A stretch of 57,124 bases of DNA from Bacteroidota bacterium (GCA_017303895.1 JAFLBF010000003.1:245694-302817), one strand, 5' to 3'. Positions 43,316 through 52,109 are shown, numbered from the stretch's first letter. Program-made: numbers and translations. The notes: a model not told the origin generated them from the sequence alone.

Positions 43316-46300
43316 ATGCAGCAGAAAAAAAGAACATTTAAAAAGATAGGAATAGTAGCACTGGGTGCTGCTGCGCTATCGCTTCTGGCCTTTATTACGC
43401 CAGGGAGTTATTATCAAATGGCCATGGAGAATGATTTTATCCGTTCCATTAAAAAGAAACTCAGCGCTTATCAGGAACAATTGCCTCAGGATAGGATCTA
43501 TCTTCAATTTGACAAACCGATGTACGAACCCGGAGATAATATCTGGTTCAGCGTTTTTGTGCGTGATGGTGCTTCACTAAAACCTTCTACTAAAAGTGAC
43601 ATCGTTCATGTTGAATTTTTAAATCCAAAAGGGACCGTAGAGCGGACCATGAATTTGATCGCTAAAAATGGTGTAGCTGCCTGTGATCTGTCTTTAGGTC
43701 AGGAAGCATTAGGTGGTATCTATAAAGTAAGGGCATATACCAATTGGATGAAAAATGAGGATCCTGAAAAAGCTTTTGAAAAGGAACTGCAAGTGCAGGA
43801 TGTTGTATTGCCGAATCTAAAAATGAAACTGGATTTTGAACGAAAAGCTTTTGGCCCTGGCGATGAGGTAATTGCTAAAATTGAATTGAATACCAATGAG
43901 AACAAGCCATTATGTGGTCATGCGATCAAGTTTGTGGCAAATCTGAATGGACAATCAATCCTTACAAAAACAGATGCCACCGATCAGGATGGAATTCAAT
44001 ACATCAAGTTTAATTTGCCTAAAGATCTAAAAACAAATGATGGATTGCTGAATGTGATGATCGATTACAATGGTAGTACTGAAAGTATTTCCCGCTCCAT
44101 TCCTATCGTTTTAAATAAGATCAAATTGCAATTATTCCCTGAAGGAGGGGATTTAGTGTCTGGCTTACAGAGTAAAGTGGCTTTCAGGGCTTTGAATGAA
44201 TTTGGAAAACCTGCTGATATAGAAGGAGAGATCCTTAATGAAAAAGGTGTGAAAGTTGCTTCCTTTAGCAGTTTCCATCAGGGAATGGGCGCTTTCGATC
44301 TTACTCCTAAAGCAGGTGAAAAATACATTGCAAAGATCACCAAGCCTGAAAATATTACAGAAACAGTTGAGTTACCTGCAGCCTTGCCTCGTGGTTATGT
44401 ACTTAGTGTTGCTGCGCATAAAAATTCGGTTGCTGTTAATGTCAATACAACCGAAACAGAAGAGCTTTCTTTAGTAGCACAGGTAAGAGGAAAAATGTAT
44501 TATTCAACCGTGATAGATGCAAAAAAAGGTGCTAATACCATTACATTCCCAACTTCAAATTTTCCTGTGGGAGTAGCTCAAATTACTTTGTTTGATAGTA
44601 AAGGCATTGAAAGGGCAGAACGTTTGGCTTTTGTAAATAAGAACAAGCAACTGGCTATTAGCGTTGAAACAGACAAAGAAAAATATCTTCCGCGCGAAAA
44701 AGTAAAAATGGTGATTACAGTTAAAGATGAACGTGGTATGCCTATGCCGGCTACTTTATCTATGGCAGTAGTGAATGATCAGTTCTTGTCTTTTGCTGAT
44801 GACAAAACCGGTAATATTCTTTCACAACTTTTGTTGCAAGAAGATCTCAAAGAAAAAGTAGAAGAGCCGGCATTTTATTTTAGTAAAAAAGAAGCAAAGG
44901 CAGATGAAGCATTGGATCATTTATTAATGACATCCGGTTGGAGACATTTTACCTGGGAGAAGATAATTGCAGAGCCGGTTCCCGCTGTAGCTTATGCTAG
45001 TGAAAGAGCAATTGTTGCCGGGGCTGTGATCGACTATTACACGGGGAAGATCATTCCAAATGCAAAAATCAAGATCAATAATGGGGCAGAATATCAAACA
45101 GATGAAAATGGTAAATTCATTTTCAATAAATTGGATCTGACCACCCCTGTTACATTGACCTATAGTGCCGATAATTACTCCGCACAAGCACAGTATGTAG
45201 CTAACTATAATCAAAATTTAATGATGTATTTGTATAACAATCAATATTATAATAATTACTACAGATACAATATGCCTGCTTCAAATAGTTCCGTAAGAGA
45301 TATGGACGAGATGATCCCAATGGCACAAGAAGGTGCTGGAGCTATGGCAGAAGATGTTGAAATGGAACGTCCAAGAAAAGCATTGGAAGTAAAAGAAAAG
45401 AAAAATAAACCGATGCCTTTTGTGGCTCCTCTAAAACAAAAAAGCAGAGAAGAAAATCAAAAGCAGGAAGTAGCGAAAGAACAAGTGGATATGAAAAAAG
45501 AGCTAAAGGATGATCGCTCTAATGCCTTCGGATTTGCCGCGAATCGTTCCAAAGTAGCTAGTGGTGAAGCGATGTGGAATAATAATCAACAACAAGTTGT
45601 TTCCTATTATCGTGCACGTCAGTTTGCTGCTCCAGTGTATGATAAAGAAGAAAATGTAGAGATGCGTACTGATTTCAGAAATACGATTTATTGGAATCCA
45701 ACTGTAGAAGTGGATAAAACAGGAACAAAAACCGTAGAGTTCTATACATCTGATGATATTACTTCTTTCAGAACAACTATCGAAGGTGTGGCAAGTGATG
45801 GAACAATTGGAAGAGCAGAGGAAACAATGTTTACGCAATTACCTTTTGCAATGACTACAAAAATTCCTGTAGAAGTAGCTACGGAAGATAACGTATCTAT
45901 TCCTCTTACTTTGAAAAACAATACGGATAAACCATTGGGTGGCGCATTGTTAATCATTGCTCCTGATGGATTAAAAGCATTGGTTCAAATTCCTACTGTA
46001 CAAACGATCATGCCGGGTAAAGCAAAAACGATCTATTTAGATTATAAAGTGTTGGATAAGATCGGTTATGGCGATTTCACGATCAGTTTTAAAGCTTGTG
46101 GATTGGGTGATGCCTTTACACAAAAAATTAAAATTGCTCCAAAGGGATTTCCGGCTCAAGTATCTTTCTCTTCACAGGATGTTGAAAAAGAATATTCTTT
46201 CAATTTAGATCATGTGGTAAACGGATCTGTTAAAGCTACATTTACAGCATTCCCAAATGTTGTTTCTGATCTAATGAAAGGTGTGGAAGGGATTTTACAA

Positions 46301-47737
46301 GAACCTTATGGTTGTTTTGAACAAACATCTTGTACCGCTTATCCAAATGCAATGGTATTGGATTATTTAAAAACAACTGATAATAAGGATAATAAAACGA
46401 TGTCGCGTGCGATCGATCTGTTAAATAGAGGTTATAAGCGATTAGTAACGTTTGAATCAAAAAGTAAGGGATATGAATGGTTTGGTGCTGATCCTGCACA
46501 TGAGGGGTTAACAGCTTATGGTATCATGGAATTTGCTGATATGAAAAATGCAGGAGCAGACATTGATCAAAAAATGCTGGATAGAACTGCTGAGTGGTTG
46601 ATGAAACGTAAAGATGGAAATGGTGGTTTCTTAAGAGAGTCACATGCGTATCACGATTTCGGAAGGATCAGTGCCGATATTTTGAATGCTTATATTGTTT
46701 ATGCATTGGCAGAGGCTGGTTATTCGGATATCAAAAAAGAATTTGATAGTTCTTATAAAAAAGCAATGGAAACGAAAGATCCATACATGCTTGCGATGAT
46801 GGTGAATGCTGCTTATAGCTTAAAAGAAACAACAAAAGCAAATGACGCAATGATGGCATTGCTATCGAAACAAGCAAAAGATGGAAGCTTTACAGGTTCA
46901 ACGCATTCTATCACTTATTCACAAGGTCGCTCCTTGACCATTGAAACAACAGCACTTGCTATCATGGGCATGTTGAAGTCATCAGGTAAAGAAGCGGTAG
47001 CGATGAATAATGCGGTTCAATATCTGGTAAGTTCCCGCAGTGGATCAGGTGTGTTTAGCTCAACACAAGGAACTATTCTTGCATTGAAAGCTTTAACTGA
47101 ATTCGCAAAGTTTAGCAAAAAAACAACAGAGAGTGGGGCTATTCATATTTATGTAGATGGTAAAAAAGTTGCAGAAAGAAGTTATAAGGCAGGAGATAAA
47201 GGAGCCATTGAAATAGCAGGCTTGGAGGAATATTTAAGCGTAGAAGGGAAGCATGAGTTAAAAGTAAAATACGTGGGTGTTAAAACTCCACTGCCATATT
47301 CAGTTGCAGTCAATTGGAGTACATCTTTACCAAACAGCGATAAAGAGTGCGTGCTTGATCTGAAAACAACTCTGGCTACCAATACTGCAAAAGTTGGGGA
47401 AACGGTCCGAATGAAAGCAACTGTTACCAATAAGAAATCAACGGATGTTCCAAGTGCAATGGCAATCATTGGTATTCCTGCAGGATTTACTGTTCAACCT
47501 TGGCAATTAAAAGAAATGCAGGAAAAACATGTGTTCGATTATTATGAAATGAAAGGGAATAACATTGCGATCTACTACCGTGGAATGGCTCCGAATGCAG
47601 TGAAAGAGATCAATCTTGATCTGAAAGCGGAAATGCCTGGTGTGTATGATGCTCCTGCTTCATCGGCATACTTATACTATACAAATGAGTATAAATCATG
47701 GGCCGGAATGGAAAAGATAACCATTAAAAAAGGCTAA
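43316..47737 (+). CDS. Alpha-2-macroglobulin family protein with intact thioester motif
   Basis: A 1473-residue exported protein (N-terminal hydrophobic segment about 11-27). MG domains begin at RIYLQFDKPMYEPGDNIWFS (about 59-78). A carboxypeptidase-regulatory-like insert lies near 565-625 (YYTGKIIPNAKIKINNG, DENGKFIFNKL). A charged Lys/Glu/Met-rich stretch follows (about 655-790), a plausible protease bait or linker. The A2M domain (FRNTIYWNPTVEVDKTGTKT) is next. The thioester site reads YGCFEQTSC, with Cys1000 and Gln1003 in the CxEQ arrangement, followed by the alpha/alpha-toroid thioester domain. Bacterial A2Ms trap proteases at the cell surface; here no PBP1C partner gene is present. A small secreted-protein gene starts one base later. 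Confidence 0.92.
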   Translation: MQQKKRTFKKIGIVALGAAALSLLAFITPGSYYQMAMENDFIRSIKKKLSAYQEQLPQDRIYLQFDKPMYEPGDNIWFSVFVRDGASLKPSTKSDIVHVEFLNPKGTVERTMNLIAKNGVAACDLSLGQEALGGIYKVRAYTNWMKNEDPEKAFEKELQVQDVVLPNLKMKLDFERKAFGPGDEVIAKIELNTNENKPLCGHAIKFVANLNGQSILTKTDATDQDGIQYIKFNLPKDLKTNDGLLNVMIDYNGSTESISRSIPIVLNKIKLQLFPEGGDLVSGLQSKVAFRALNEFGKPADIEGEILNEKGVKVASFSSFHQGMGAFDLTPKAGEKYIAKITKPENITETVELPAALPRGYVLSVAAHKNSVAVNVNTTETEELSLVAQVRGKMYYSTVIDAKKGANTITFPTSNFPVGVAQITLFDSKGIERAERLAFVNKNKQLAISVETDKEKYLPREKVKMVITVKDERGMPMPATLSMAVVNDQFLSFADDKTGNILSQLLLQEDLKEKVEEPAFYFSKKEAKADEALDHLLMTSGWRHFTWEKIIAEPVPAVAYASERAIVAGAVIDYYTGKIIPNAKIKINNGAEYQTDENGKFIFNKLDLTTPVTLTYSADNYSAQAQYVANYNQNLMMYLYNNQYYNNYYRYNMPASNSSVRDMDEMIPMAQEGAGAMAEDVEMERPRKALEVKEKKNKPMPFVAPLKQKSREENQKQEVAKEQVDMKKELKDDRSNAFGFAANRSKVASGEAMWNNNQQQVVSYYRARQFAAPVYDKEENVEMRTDFRNTIYWNPTVEVDKTGTKTVEFYTSDDITSFRTTIEGVASDGTIGRAEETMFTQLPFAMTTKIPVEVATEDNVSIPLTLKNNTDKPLGGALLIIAPDGLKALVQIPTVQTIMPGKAKTIYLDYKVLDKIGYGDFTISFKACGLGDAFTQKIKIAPKGFPAQVSFSSQDVEKEYSFNLDHVVNGSVKATFTAFPNVVSDLMKGVEGILQEPYGCFEQTSCTAYPNAMVLDYLKTTDNKDNKTMSRAIDLLNRGYKRLVTFESKSKGYEWFGADPAHEGLTAYGIMEFADMKNAGADIDQKMLDRTAEWLMKRKDGNGGFLRESHAYHDFGRISADILNAYIVYALAEAGYSDIKKEFDSSYKKAMETKDPYMLAMMVNAAYSLKETTKANDAMMALLSKQAKDGSFTGSTHSITYSQGRSLTIETTALAIMGMLKSSGKEAVAMNNAVQYLVSSRSGSGVFSSTQGTILALKALTEFAKFSKKTTESGAIHIYVDGKKVAERSYKAGDKGAIEIAGLEEYLSVEGKHELKVKYVGVKTPLPYSVAVNWSTSLPNSDKECVLDLKTTLATNTAKVGETVRMKATVTNKKSTDVPSAMAIIGIPAGFTVQPWQLKEMQEKHVFDYYEMKGNNIAIYYRGMAPNAVKEINLDLKAEMPGVYDAPASSAYLYYTNEYKSWAGMEKITIKKG

Positions 47738-47738
47738 T

Positions 47739-48149
47739 ATGAGAACCATAGTTTTTGATATTCAAACAAGTAGCAAGGCGTTTCGCCTTACTACTTGTTT
47801 ATTGTTTTTTTTGTTTCTATCTGTATTAAAAACAAATGCACAGCAATACGATATTAACGATCCAAGAAATCCGGATTGTCCTTGTCATAAAATGCAGGAA
47901 TTAGCGGATAAAGAGTTTGCTTTGTTGAACGGTTCTGAAAATGTACAAAGTGATAGTGATCTTGAAGATGGAGAGGATAAGCAGCAACAAGTAGATCGAT
48001 CTCTTAATGGAAATGGTTCTGTGGTTTATGATCAGCTTGCTAGAAGAAGGAGATCTGTATGGATAAAAAAAACGGTATTTAAAATTTCTAATAAATACCG
48101 TTTTAAGAAAAGGGGAAAAATAAATGTTGCGATCTGCTATAAATGGTAA
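47739..48149 (+). CDS. Small secreted Cys-containing protein after the A2M gene
   Basis: A 136-residue frame beginning one base after the A2M stop. Residues 17-35 form a hydrophobic signal core ending TNAQ; the mature part has NPDCPCHKMQELADKEF, an acidic stretch (SDSDLEDGEDKQQQ) and a very basic end (RRRRSVWIKK, then NKYRFKKRGK). No family recognised. The stem and T-run of a strong terminator (47764-47812) encode residues about 9-25, so the signal-peptide codons form the hairpin. Either read-through is needed for expression or translation starts after it at a non-ATG codon. An in-frame ATG at 47892 would remove the signal peptide. Confidence 0.6.
   Translation: MRTIVFDIQTSSKAFRLTTCLLFFLFLSVLKTNAQQYDINDPRNPDCPCHKMQELADKEFALLNGSENVQSDSDLEDGEDKQQQVDRSLNGNGSVVYDQLARRRRSVWIKKTVFKISNKYRFKKRGKINVAICYKW
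47764..47812 (+). terminator. Strong terminator inside the signal-peptide codons
   Basis: A 17-bp stem with one mismatch: positions 47764-47780 pair with 47784-47800 (core AAGGCG/CGCCTT), 3-nt loop, then ATTGTTTTTTTT. It lies 26 bases after the A2M stop and within the next coding frame. Confidence 0.85.
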
Positions 48150-48533
48150 TCAGTCTTGCTCAAGCACCACATACGTGAATTTGAAATTAGTTTCTCTTTC
48201 AATACTCTTTCCTAAGTCGATATTGTCATCATCATCATCTTCAAAGTACCAAACAATAGATACAGATGTAGTTGGCGATTCTAGTTTGATGAATTTTTTA
48301 ATGATGTTCGTTAAAAATTTAACGGAAACAGAGTGAAAATATTCTACATTGATCTCAACAACGATCGTATTGTTGGGTGATAAGATATATTGGTTTAGCC
48401 AAGTGTTGACCGGTTGATAAAATTCTGCTGAGTCGGAAGGGTATGAACGTCCTATAATAGAAAACTTACCTGATTTTGGATCAAAATTGATCTCGGGTGT
48501 TTCCTGAGTTGCTGCTATATATAATTGTTCCAT
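48150..48533 (-). CDS. SiaC-family (DUF1987) regulatory phosphoprotein
   Basis: A 127-residue cytoplasmic protein. MEQLYIAATQETPEINFDPK, then FSIIGRSYPSDSAEFYQPV and the helix WLNQYI are the DUF1987 pattern of SiaC, which in Pseudomonas aeruginosa is a phospho-switched partner of a diguanylate cyclase, phosphorylated by SiaB and dephosphorylated by the PP2C phosphatase SiaA. The region around the switch site reads EYFHSVSVK, where family members usually have YFNTSS-K, so a Ser may replace the Thr. I start at the ATG at 48533; an in-frame TTG at 48557 lies inside the promoter -7 box. It is monocistronic. PP2C phosphatases at 12.8 and 54.3 kb are candidate partners; no SiaB-like kinase is seen. 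Confidence 0.85.
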   Translation of the reverse strand: MEQLYIAATQETPEINFDPKSGKFSIIGRSYPSDSAEFYQPVNTWLNQYILSPNNTIVVEINVEYFHSVSVKFLTNIIKKFIKLESPTTSVSIVWYFEDDDDDNIDLGKSIERETNFKFTYVVLEQD

Positions 48534-48554
48534 TGATTTTTTGTATTGCTCAGA

Positions 48555-48586
48555 CAAAATTAAAATTTTTGTCCAAATAGCCTAAA
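48555..48586 (-). promoter_or_regulatory. Promoter of the SiaC-family gene
   Basis: Minus-strand TTTA (48583-48586), exactly 20 bases, TAATTTTG (48555-48562). It overlaps an in-frame TTG at 48557 and thereby fixes the translation start at 48533. Confidence 0.6.
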
Positions 48587-48603
48587 CAATTTTTATCAAA
48601 TTT

Positions 48604-49029
48604 TTAGTTTTCGGGCAGTAATTTCACCTTGTATTTGGAGGCCATTTTTGTTAATTGTTCGTTGGAGATCCCGTGAACATTATTGCGTCCATGTCTGTTT
48701 TCAACCGTTATGACAAAGATCGGATAGTCATATTTTTTTGAAAGTGCGAAATAGGGCTCCATTTCCCATTCAATGGTGAATGTGTTGTCAATAAATATTT
48801 TGTCAATCCCATCTTTGAGGGCTTTTTCAGTGTTTTCTTCACACTTTTTGTAAGCAATATGGTTTTCCTCGAATTTGAAGTTGTAAAATCCTGTATCCGG
48901 GTCTGTAAAATAGCTGTCGATAGAGAAAATCGGATACTTTCCGTCTTCGCTCAATAGTTTTGCTAAGGTTGTTTTTCCGCTTCCCGGCAATCCTCTTAAT
49001 AAGATTAGACCTTTACTGATTTTTTGCAT
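48604..49029 (-). CDS. P-loop kinase-like protein (AAA_33 / N4BP2-like)
   Basis: A 141-residue nucleotide-binding protein. The Walker A loop GLPGSGKTTL lies near 13-22, followed by FSIDSYF and the acidic strand IFIDNTF, as in the N4BP2-like group of polynucleotide/small-molecule kinases. The C-terminal half has ITVENRHGRNNVHG, then helices. Its phosphate acceptor is unknown. It overlaps the upstream membrane-protein gene by 17 bases and so is translationally coupled to it, giving an NlpC-membrane protein-kinase operon. Confidence 0.85.
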   Translation of the reverse strand: MQKISKGLILLRGLPGSGKTTLAKLLSEDGKYPIFSIDSYFTDPDTGFYNFKFEENHIAYKKCEENTEKALKDGIDKIFIDNTFTIEWEMEPYFALSKKYDYPIFVITVENRHGRNNVHGISNEQLTKMASKYKVKLLPEN

Positions 49030-50158
49030 CGTTTAATTTTGTTTTCGGAGTGACGATAAGATAAATATGGCTGGAATCGGAACTGTACTTGTAAAATTGA
49101 TCTCTTACCGATTCGAAATTTTTTTTCTCAGGATAGGCTGGTACTCCCAATTCTTTCATACACCAGTATTTGATCGGGATAACATATTCTTTGTCGGAAA
49201 TTGTTGCGTATTTTTTAATTTGCTCGGGCAGTTGTTGTTTAACACTGTCGGTGAAATAGAGATCTCCTGAAGCTGTATTTCCTGAATATAGATTATGTGA
49301 GAGGTAAGAATCCCAAAGGTTAAAGAAATTCAATTGAGGCAGAAGAATAAAGAGGATCAGAATGATCTTTGTGAAGTGGTATCGCAACATGTTTCGGATA
49401 TTCATAAAATCGAATGGTTCCTCATTGTTGAATAAAGTAAGACTAAATAAGATCATTGCAACATTCCATGGCCACACAACATAGTTGTAGTTGTGTCCGA
49501 ATGGGCCTATCACCAATAAAATAAATACATGCATTGAAATGATGAGCACCAATCCCATTTTTTTGACCGGATTGATCAGTAACATGATCCCGCTGACTGA
49601 CTCAATTAAAGGGAAAGCTAAGCCCAGCATACGGAAATGTTTGATGCTGTTTTCTCCTAAATGTTGTGTGATCGGCTCCATGAGCCATGGAAATGTATCA
49701 CTTAAAAAGTTGGAATTGAATTTTTGTAATCCGCTCCAGAAATAAACAGCAGCGATCATTAGTTTAAAGATACTCGAAAGGGCGTTTAGTTTTTTTATGT
49801 CATCGCAACGGTAATTAAAAAAGGCCAATGCAAAAAACATCAGCATGTATTGATAGAACCAAGGTTGCCATCTGTTGAGGTCATAAACAGCCATCAAGAG
49901 CCCTTCTGTCAGGAATAATAGGATCCAATATTGTGGATTTCTTATGATGCCAATAATGAGGAGTGTTAGAGCGGTTATGCCGAATAGGATATAGTCGAGT
50001 GGATGAGCGATGGCTGGCAATGTTTCAAACACAGGTGATGTAGGGAATATCCGCTCATTCAACCATAGGGGATAGCATAAAAGCATGCTGGTTAAACAGC
50101 CCCATGCCGCTATTTTTGTTATGATTCGTATTTGCTGGCAAGTTCTCTCCGATGTCAT
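49013..50158 (-). CDS. Divergent HTTM-like multi-pass membrane protein
   Basis: A 381-residue protein with about nine hydrophobic segments and a soluble C-terminal part (about 285-381). I see two weak echoes of the HTTM/gamma-carboxylase family of the protein at 7258-8634: DLNRWQPWFYQYMLMFF (compare DKTNYLNHYY) and YFWSGLQKFNSNFL (compare YFFAGVAKLNYDWL), with Lys146 at the position of the catalytic lysine. Formal family membership is unproved. It overlaps the NlpC/P60 gene by 4 bases (50155-50158) and the kinase gene by 17, so the three genes form one tightly packed operon. Confidence 0.6.
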   Translation of the reverse strand: MTSERTCQQIRIITKIAAWGCLTSMLLCYPLWLNERIFPTSPVFETLPAIAHPLDYILFGITALTLLIIGIIRNPQYWILLFLTEGLLMAVYDLNRWQPWFYQYMLMFFALAFFNYRCDDIKKLNALSSIFKLMIAAVYFWSGLQKFNSNFLSDTFPWLMEPITQHLGENSIKHFRMLGLAFPLIESVSGIMLLINPVKKMGLVLIISMHVFILLVIGPFGHNYNYVVWPWNVAMILFSLTLFNNEEPFDFMNIRNMLRYHFTKIILILFILLPQLNFFNLWDSYLSHNLYSGNTASGDLYFTDSVKQQLPEQIKKYATISDKEYVIPIKYWCMKELGVPAYPEKKNFESVRDQFYKYSSDSSHIYLIVTPKTKLNDAKNQ

Positions 50159-50700
50159 TTCAGTCTTCCGGCTTTGTAAAAATATTTTTTATAATATGCC
50201 TCATTCAGATCATTAATGATCACTCCTTTTTTTGTGCTGGCATGAATGAATTTATTGTTCTGTAAGTAAACGCCCACATGAGATATTTTGCTGCTTTCGA
50301 TCTTAAAAAATACGAGGTCGCCTTCTTGTATATCGTTCAGATCAATTGCTTGGGTCATGGAATAAATTTTACTGGAAGGGACTTCAACCTTTTTGTTGTA
50401 AACTGTTTCACATAATATAGCCGTAAAGTCGGAGCAGTCAACTCCTTCTTTTGTTTTACCACCATACTTGTAAGGTGTTCCATACCACTCATCAATAAAC
50501 TGATAGAGTTTTACATTGCTGATCTGTCCGGTGGCTATGCCCAAAATGCCGGCATATTTAGCCTTGAGCTCGACTATCTTTTCGTCAGGTTTTTCTTTTA
50601 CAGTAGCCTCCTTGCTTGAGCGGCAGGAAGTTGTTAGTAGGATGGGAATAAAAATCACAAGCGAGTATAGAAACGAGTTATGCTTGTAATTAGTAGTCAT
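50155..50700 (-). CDS. NlpC/P60 peptidoglycan endopeptidase, lipoprotein
   Basis: A 181-residue cell-wall peptidase. The lipobox LLTTSC gives Cys26, so it is anchored in the envelope. The catalytic triad is present: Cys89 in GVDCSDF, His141 in SHVGVYL and a third polar His153 in FIHAS. It cuts D-Glu-diaminopimelate-type bonds in stem peptides. It is first gene of the operon with the HTTM-like protein and P-loop kinase. A palindrome with a central -7 box directly precedes the ATG and may control the operon. Confidence 0.92.
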   Translation of the reverse strand: MTTNYKHNSFLYSLVIFIPILLTTSCRSSKEATVKEKPDEKIVELKAKYAGILGIATGQISNVKLYQFIDEWYGTPYKYGGKTKEGVDCSDFTAILCETVYNKKVEVPSSKIYSMTQAIDLNDIQEGDLVFFKIESSKISHVGVYLQNNKFIHASTKKGVIINDLNEAYYKKYFYKAGRLK

Positions 50701-50732
50701 ATTTCATGCTTTTTTCAAAAGTAGCATGAAAT
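50701..50732 (-). promoter_or_regulatory. Palindrome with enclosed -7 box before the NlpC/P60 operon
   Basis: Perfect 10-bp arms ATTTCATGCT (50701-50710) and AGCATGAAAT (50723-50732) around 12 bases. On the minus strand TACTTTTG (50716-50723) lies between the arms, and the inner arm abuts the ATG. A bound dimer would cover the promoter. It could alternatively form an RNA hairpin over the start codon. Confidence 0.45.
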
Positions 50733-50789
50733 TAGAGGGTTGATCTATTGGTTCGAATAATTTATTAATGGTGTCTTGTTGAAAACGTC

Positions 50790-52109
50790 CTATTTGAATT
50801 CCAACTGAATGGGAACATTCATTTTTACGTTTACCGGTTTCCCATTTTGTTTGCCGGGCTTCCATGGAGGCATAGCATTTATAACGCGCAGCGCTTCTTT
50901 ATCCAGCTCCGGATTGATGCCCTTCTTTACTTTAGCATCTTTAATATTCCCTTCTTTTGTTACAATAAATTCCACATAGATTTTCGTTGTTAAAGGCATT
51001 TGTTCAAGATTACTTTTTGGGTAATTAAAATTTTTTGAAATGAATTTTATCATTTCAATTCCGCCTCCGGGGAACGTTGGCATTTCATCTGCAATAAAAA
51101 TGACGGAGTCTGCTGAAGAACTAATATTGCTTTCTTCTAATGATTTTTGGTTCTCAGAAGTCACATTATCAAGGTCTTTTTGAGAAACTGATGAAGGCGG
51201 TATCCCCGCAACTGTTTGATCATATGCGGCCTCTTGTTTCGTTGTAGCTTTTTTGTCAGCAGCTTTTTTCTCTGCTTTGTTTTTAGCTACTCTGCTTACT
51301 GTTACTTCTTTTTCTTTTGCTTCCGTTTCTTGATTCGCTTTCGGAGCAGTAGTCATTGTCGACCAACCAAATGAATTATTCTGAATAGCATCAACTTCTC
51401 CGCTGATGTCTTGTTTTATTCCTGCCTTTGAATCATCTATTGAAGGAACTGATTCTGATTTTTTGTATTCATTTTCTTCCCGGTCACCTGCCGCCATTTC
51501 ATCTGCTATAGTTACTGTTGTTGCAAGTCCTTCTGCAGGCGATTCAGCTACTGAACTTTCAGTGGTTACATTAGCGCTGTAGTCAAGCTTCTTTGCTTGC
51601 TCTTGATTGGGTTGTTCTATTGCTTTTTCAGTTAATGGTAGTTTTTCTGTATTGGTCTCAGATACAATTGTGTTGGAGTCGTTCATGGCTGCAGAAACTG
51701 TGCTTTCTTCAGCCCCGATCCCTTTAGGCGCATTGAGTGCCACATCTTTCATTTCCATTTGTGGTGAAAAGAATAGGTTGAATATGAATACTGAGCCAAT
51801 AAGCAATAAGATGCTTGCTGCAATAGCAAAAATAGTTTTAGTATTGAAGGAAATTATTTTTGCATCTTTCTTTTGCAAAGAATGAGACAGATGCTGGTCA
51901 ACTTCGTTTTTGATGGTTGTGATCCTGCTACGATTTTTTGTAAATGACAATCCTTCTATAGCATCTGAACAAAGCTCGCAATCGATCAAATGTTTCTCAA
52001 CTTCATGCTCTTCTTTCGGATTTAATTTTTTATCAATGTAATTAAACATTGTTTGCTCCGGAATGCATTCAGATGAATTATAGATGATATGTTCTAAATT
52101 TTTACTCAT
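50790..52109 (-). CDS. Anti-sigma factor fused to a TonB C-terminal domain
   Basis: A 439-residue bitopic protein. The N-terminal zinc-binding anti-sigma domain has His40, Cys44 and Cys47 in EKHLIDCELC plus Cys15. A membrane helix follows (about 92-114). The periplasmic part is Glu/Lys/Ala-rich (about 120-340) and carries FGWSTMTTAPKA. It ends with a TonB C-terminal domain (about 355-439; YPKSN, KIYVEFIVTKEGNIKDAKV, PPWKPGKQNGKPV, NVPIQLEF). The ECF sigma gene lies immediately upstream with a one-base overlap. Thus a sigma inhibitor carries the energy-transducing or receptor-contacting domain itself, and signal perception might be coupled to TonB-type contacts. Confidence 0.85.
   Translation of the reverse strand: MSKNLEHIIYNSSECIPEQTMFNYIDKKLNPKEEHEVEKHLIDCELCSDAIEGLSFTKNRSRITTIKNEVDQHLSHSLQKKDAKIISFNTKTIFAIAASILLLIGSVFIFNLFFSPQMEMKDVALNAPKGIGAEESTVSAAMNDSNTIVSETNTEKLPLTEKAIEQPNQEQAKKLDYSANVTTESSVAESPAEGLATTVTIADEMAAGDREENEYKKSESVPSIDDSKAGIKQDISGEVDAIQNNSFGWSTMTTAPKANQETEAKEKEVTVSRVAKNKAEKKAADKKATTKQEAAYDQTVAGIPPSSVSQKDLDNVTSENQKSLEESNISSSADSVIFIADEMPTFPGGGIEMIKFISKNFNYPKSNLEQMPLTTKIYVEFIVTKEGNIKDAKVKKGINPELDKEALRVINAMPPWKPGKQNGKPVNVKMNVPIQLEFK

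Noticed and set aside
48534..48557. Earlier TTG start of the SiaC-family gene
   Set aside because: The codon lies inside the -7 box TAATTTTG; the later ATG at 48533 matches the usual DUF1987 start.
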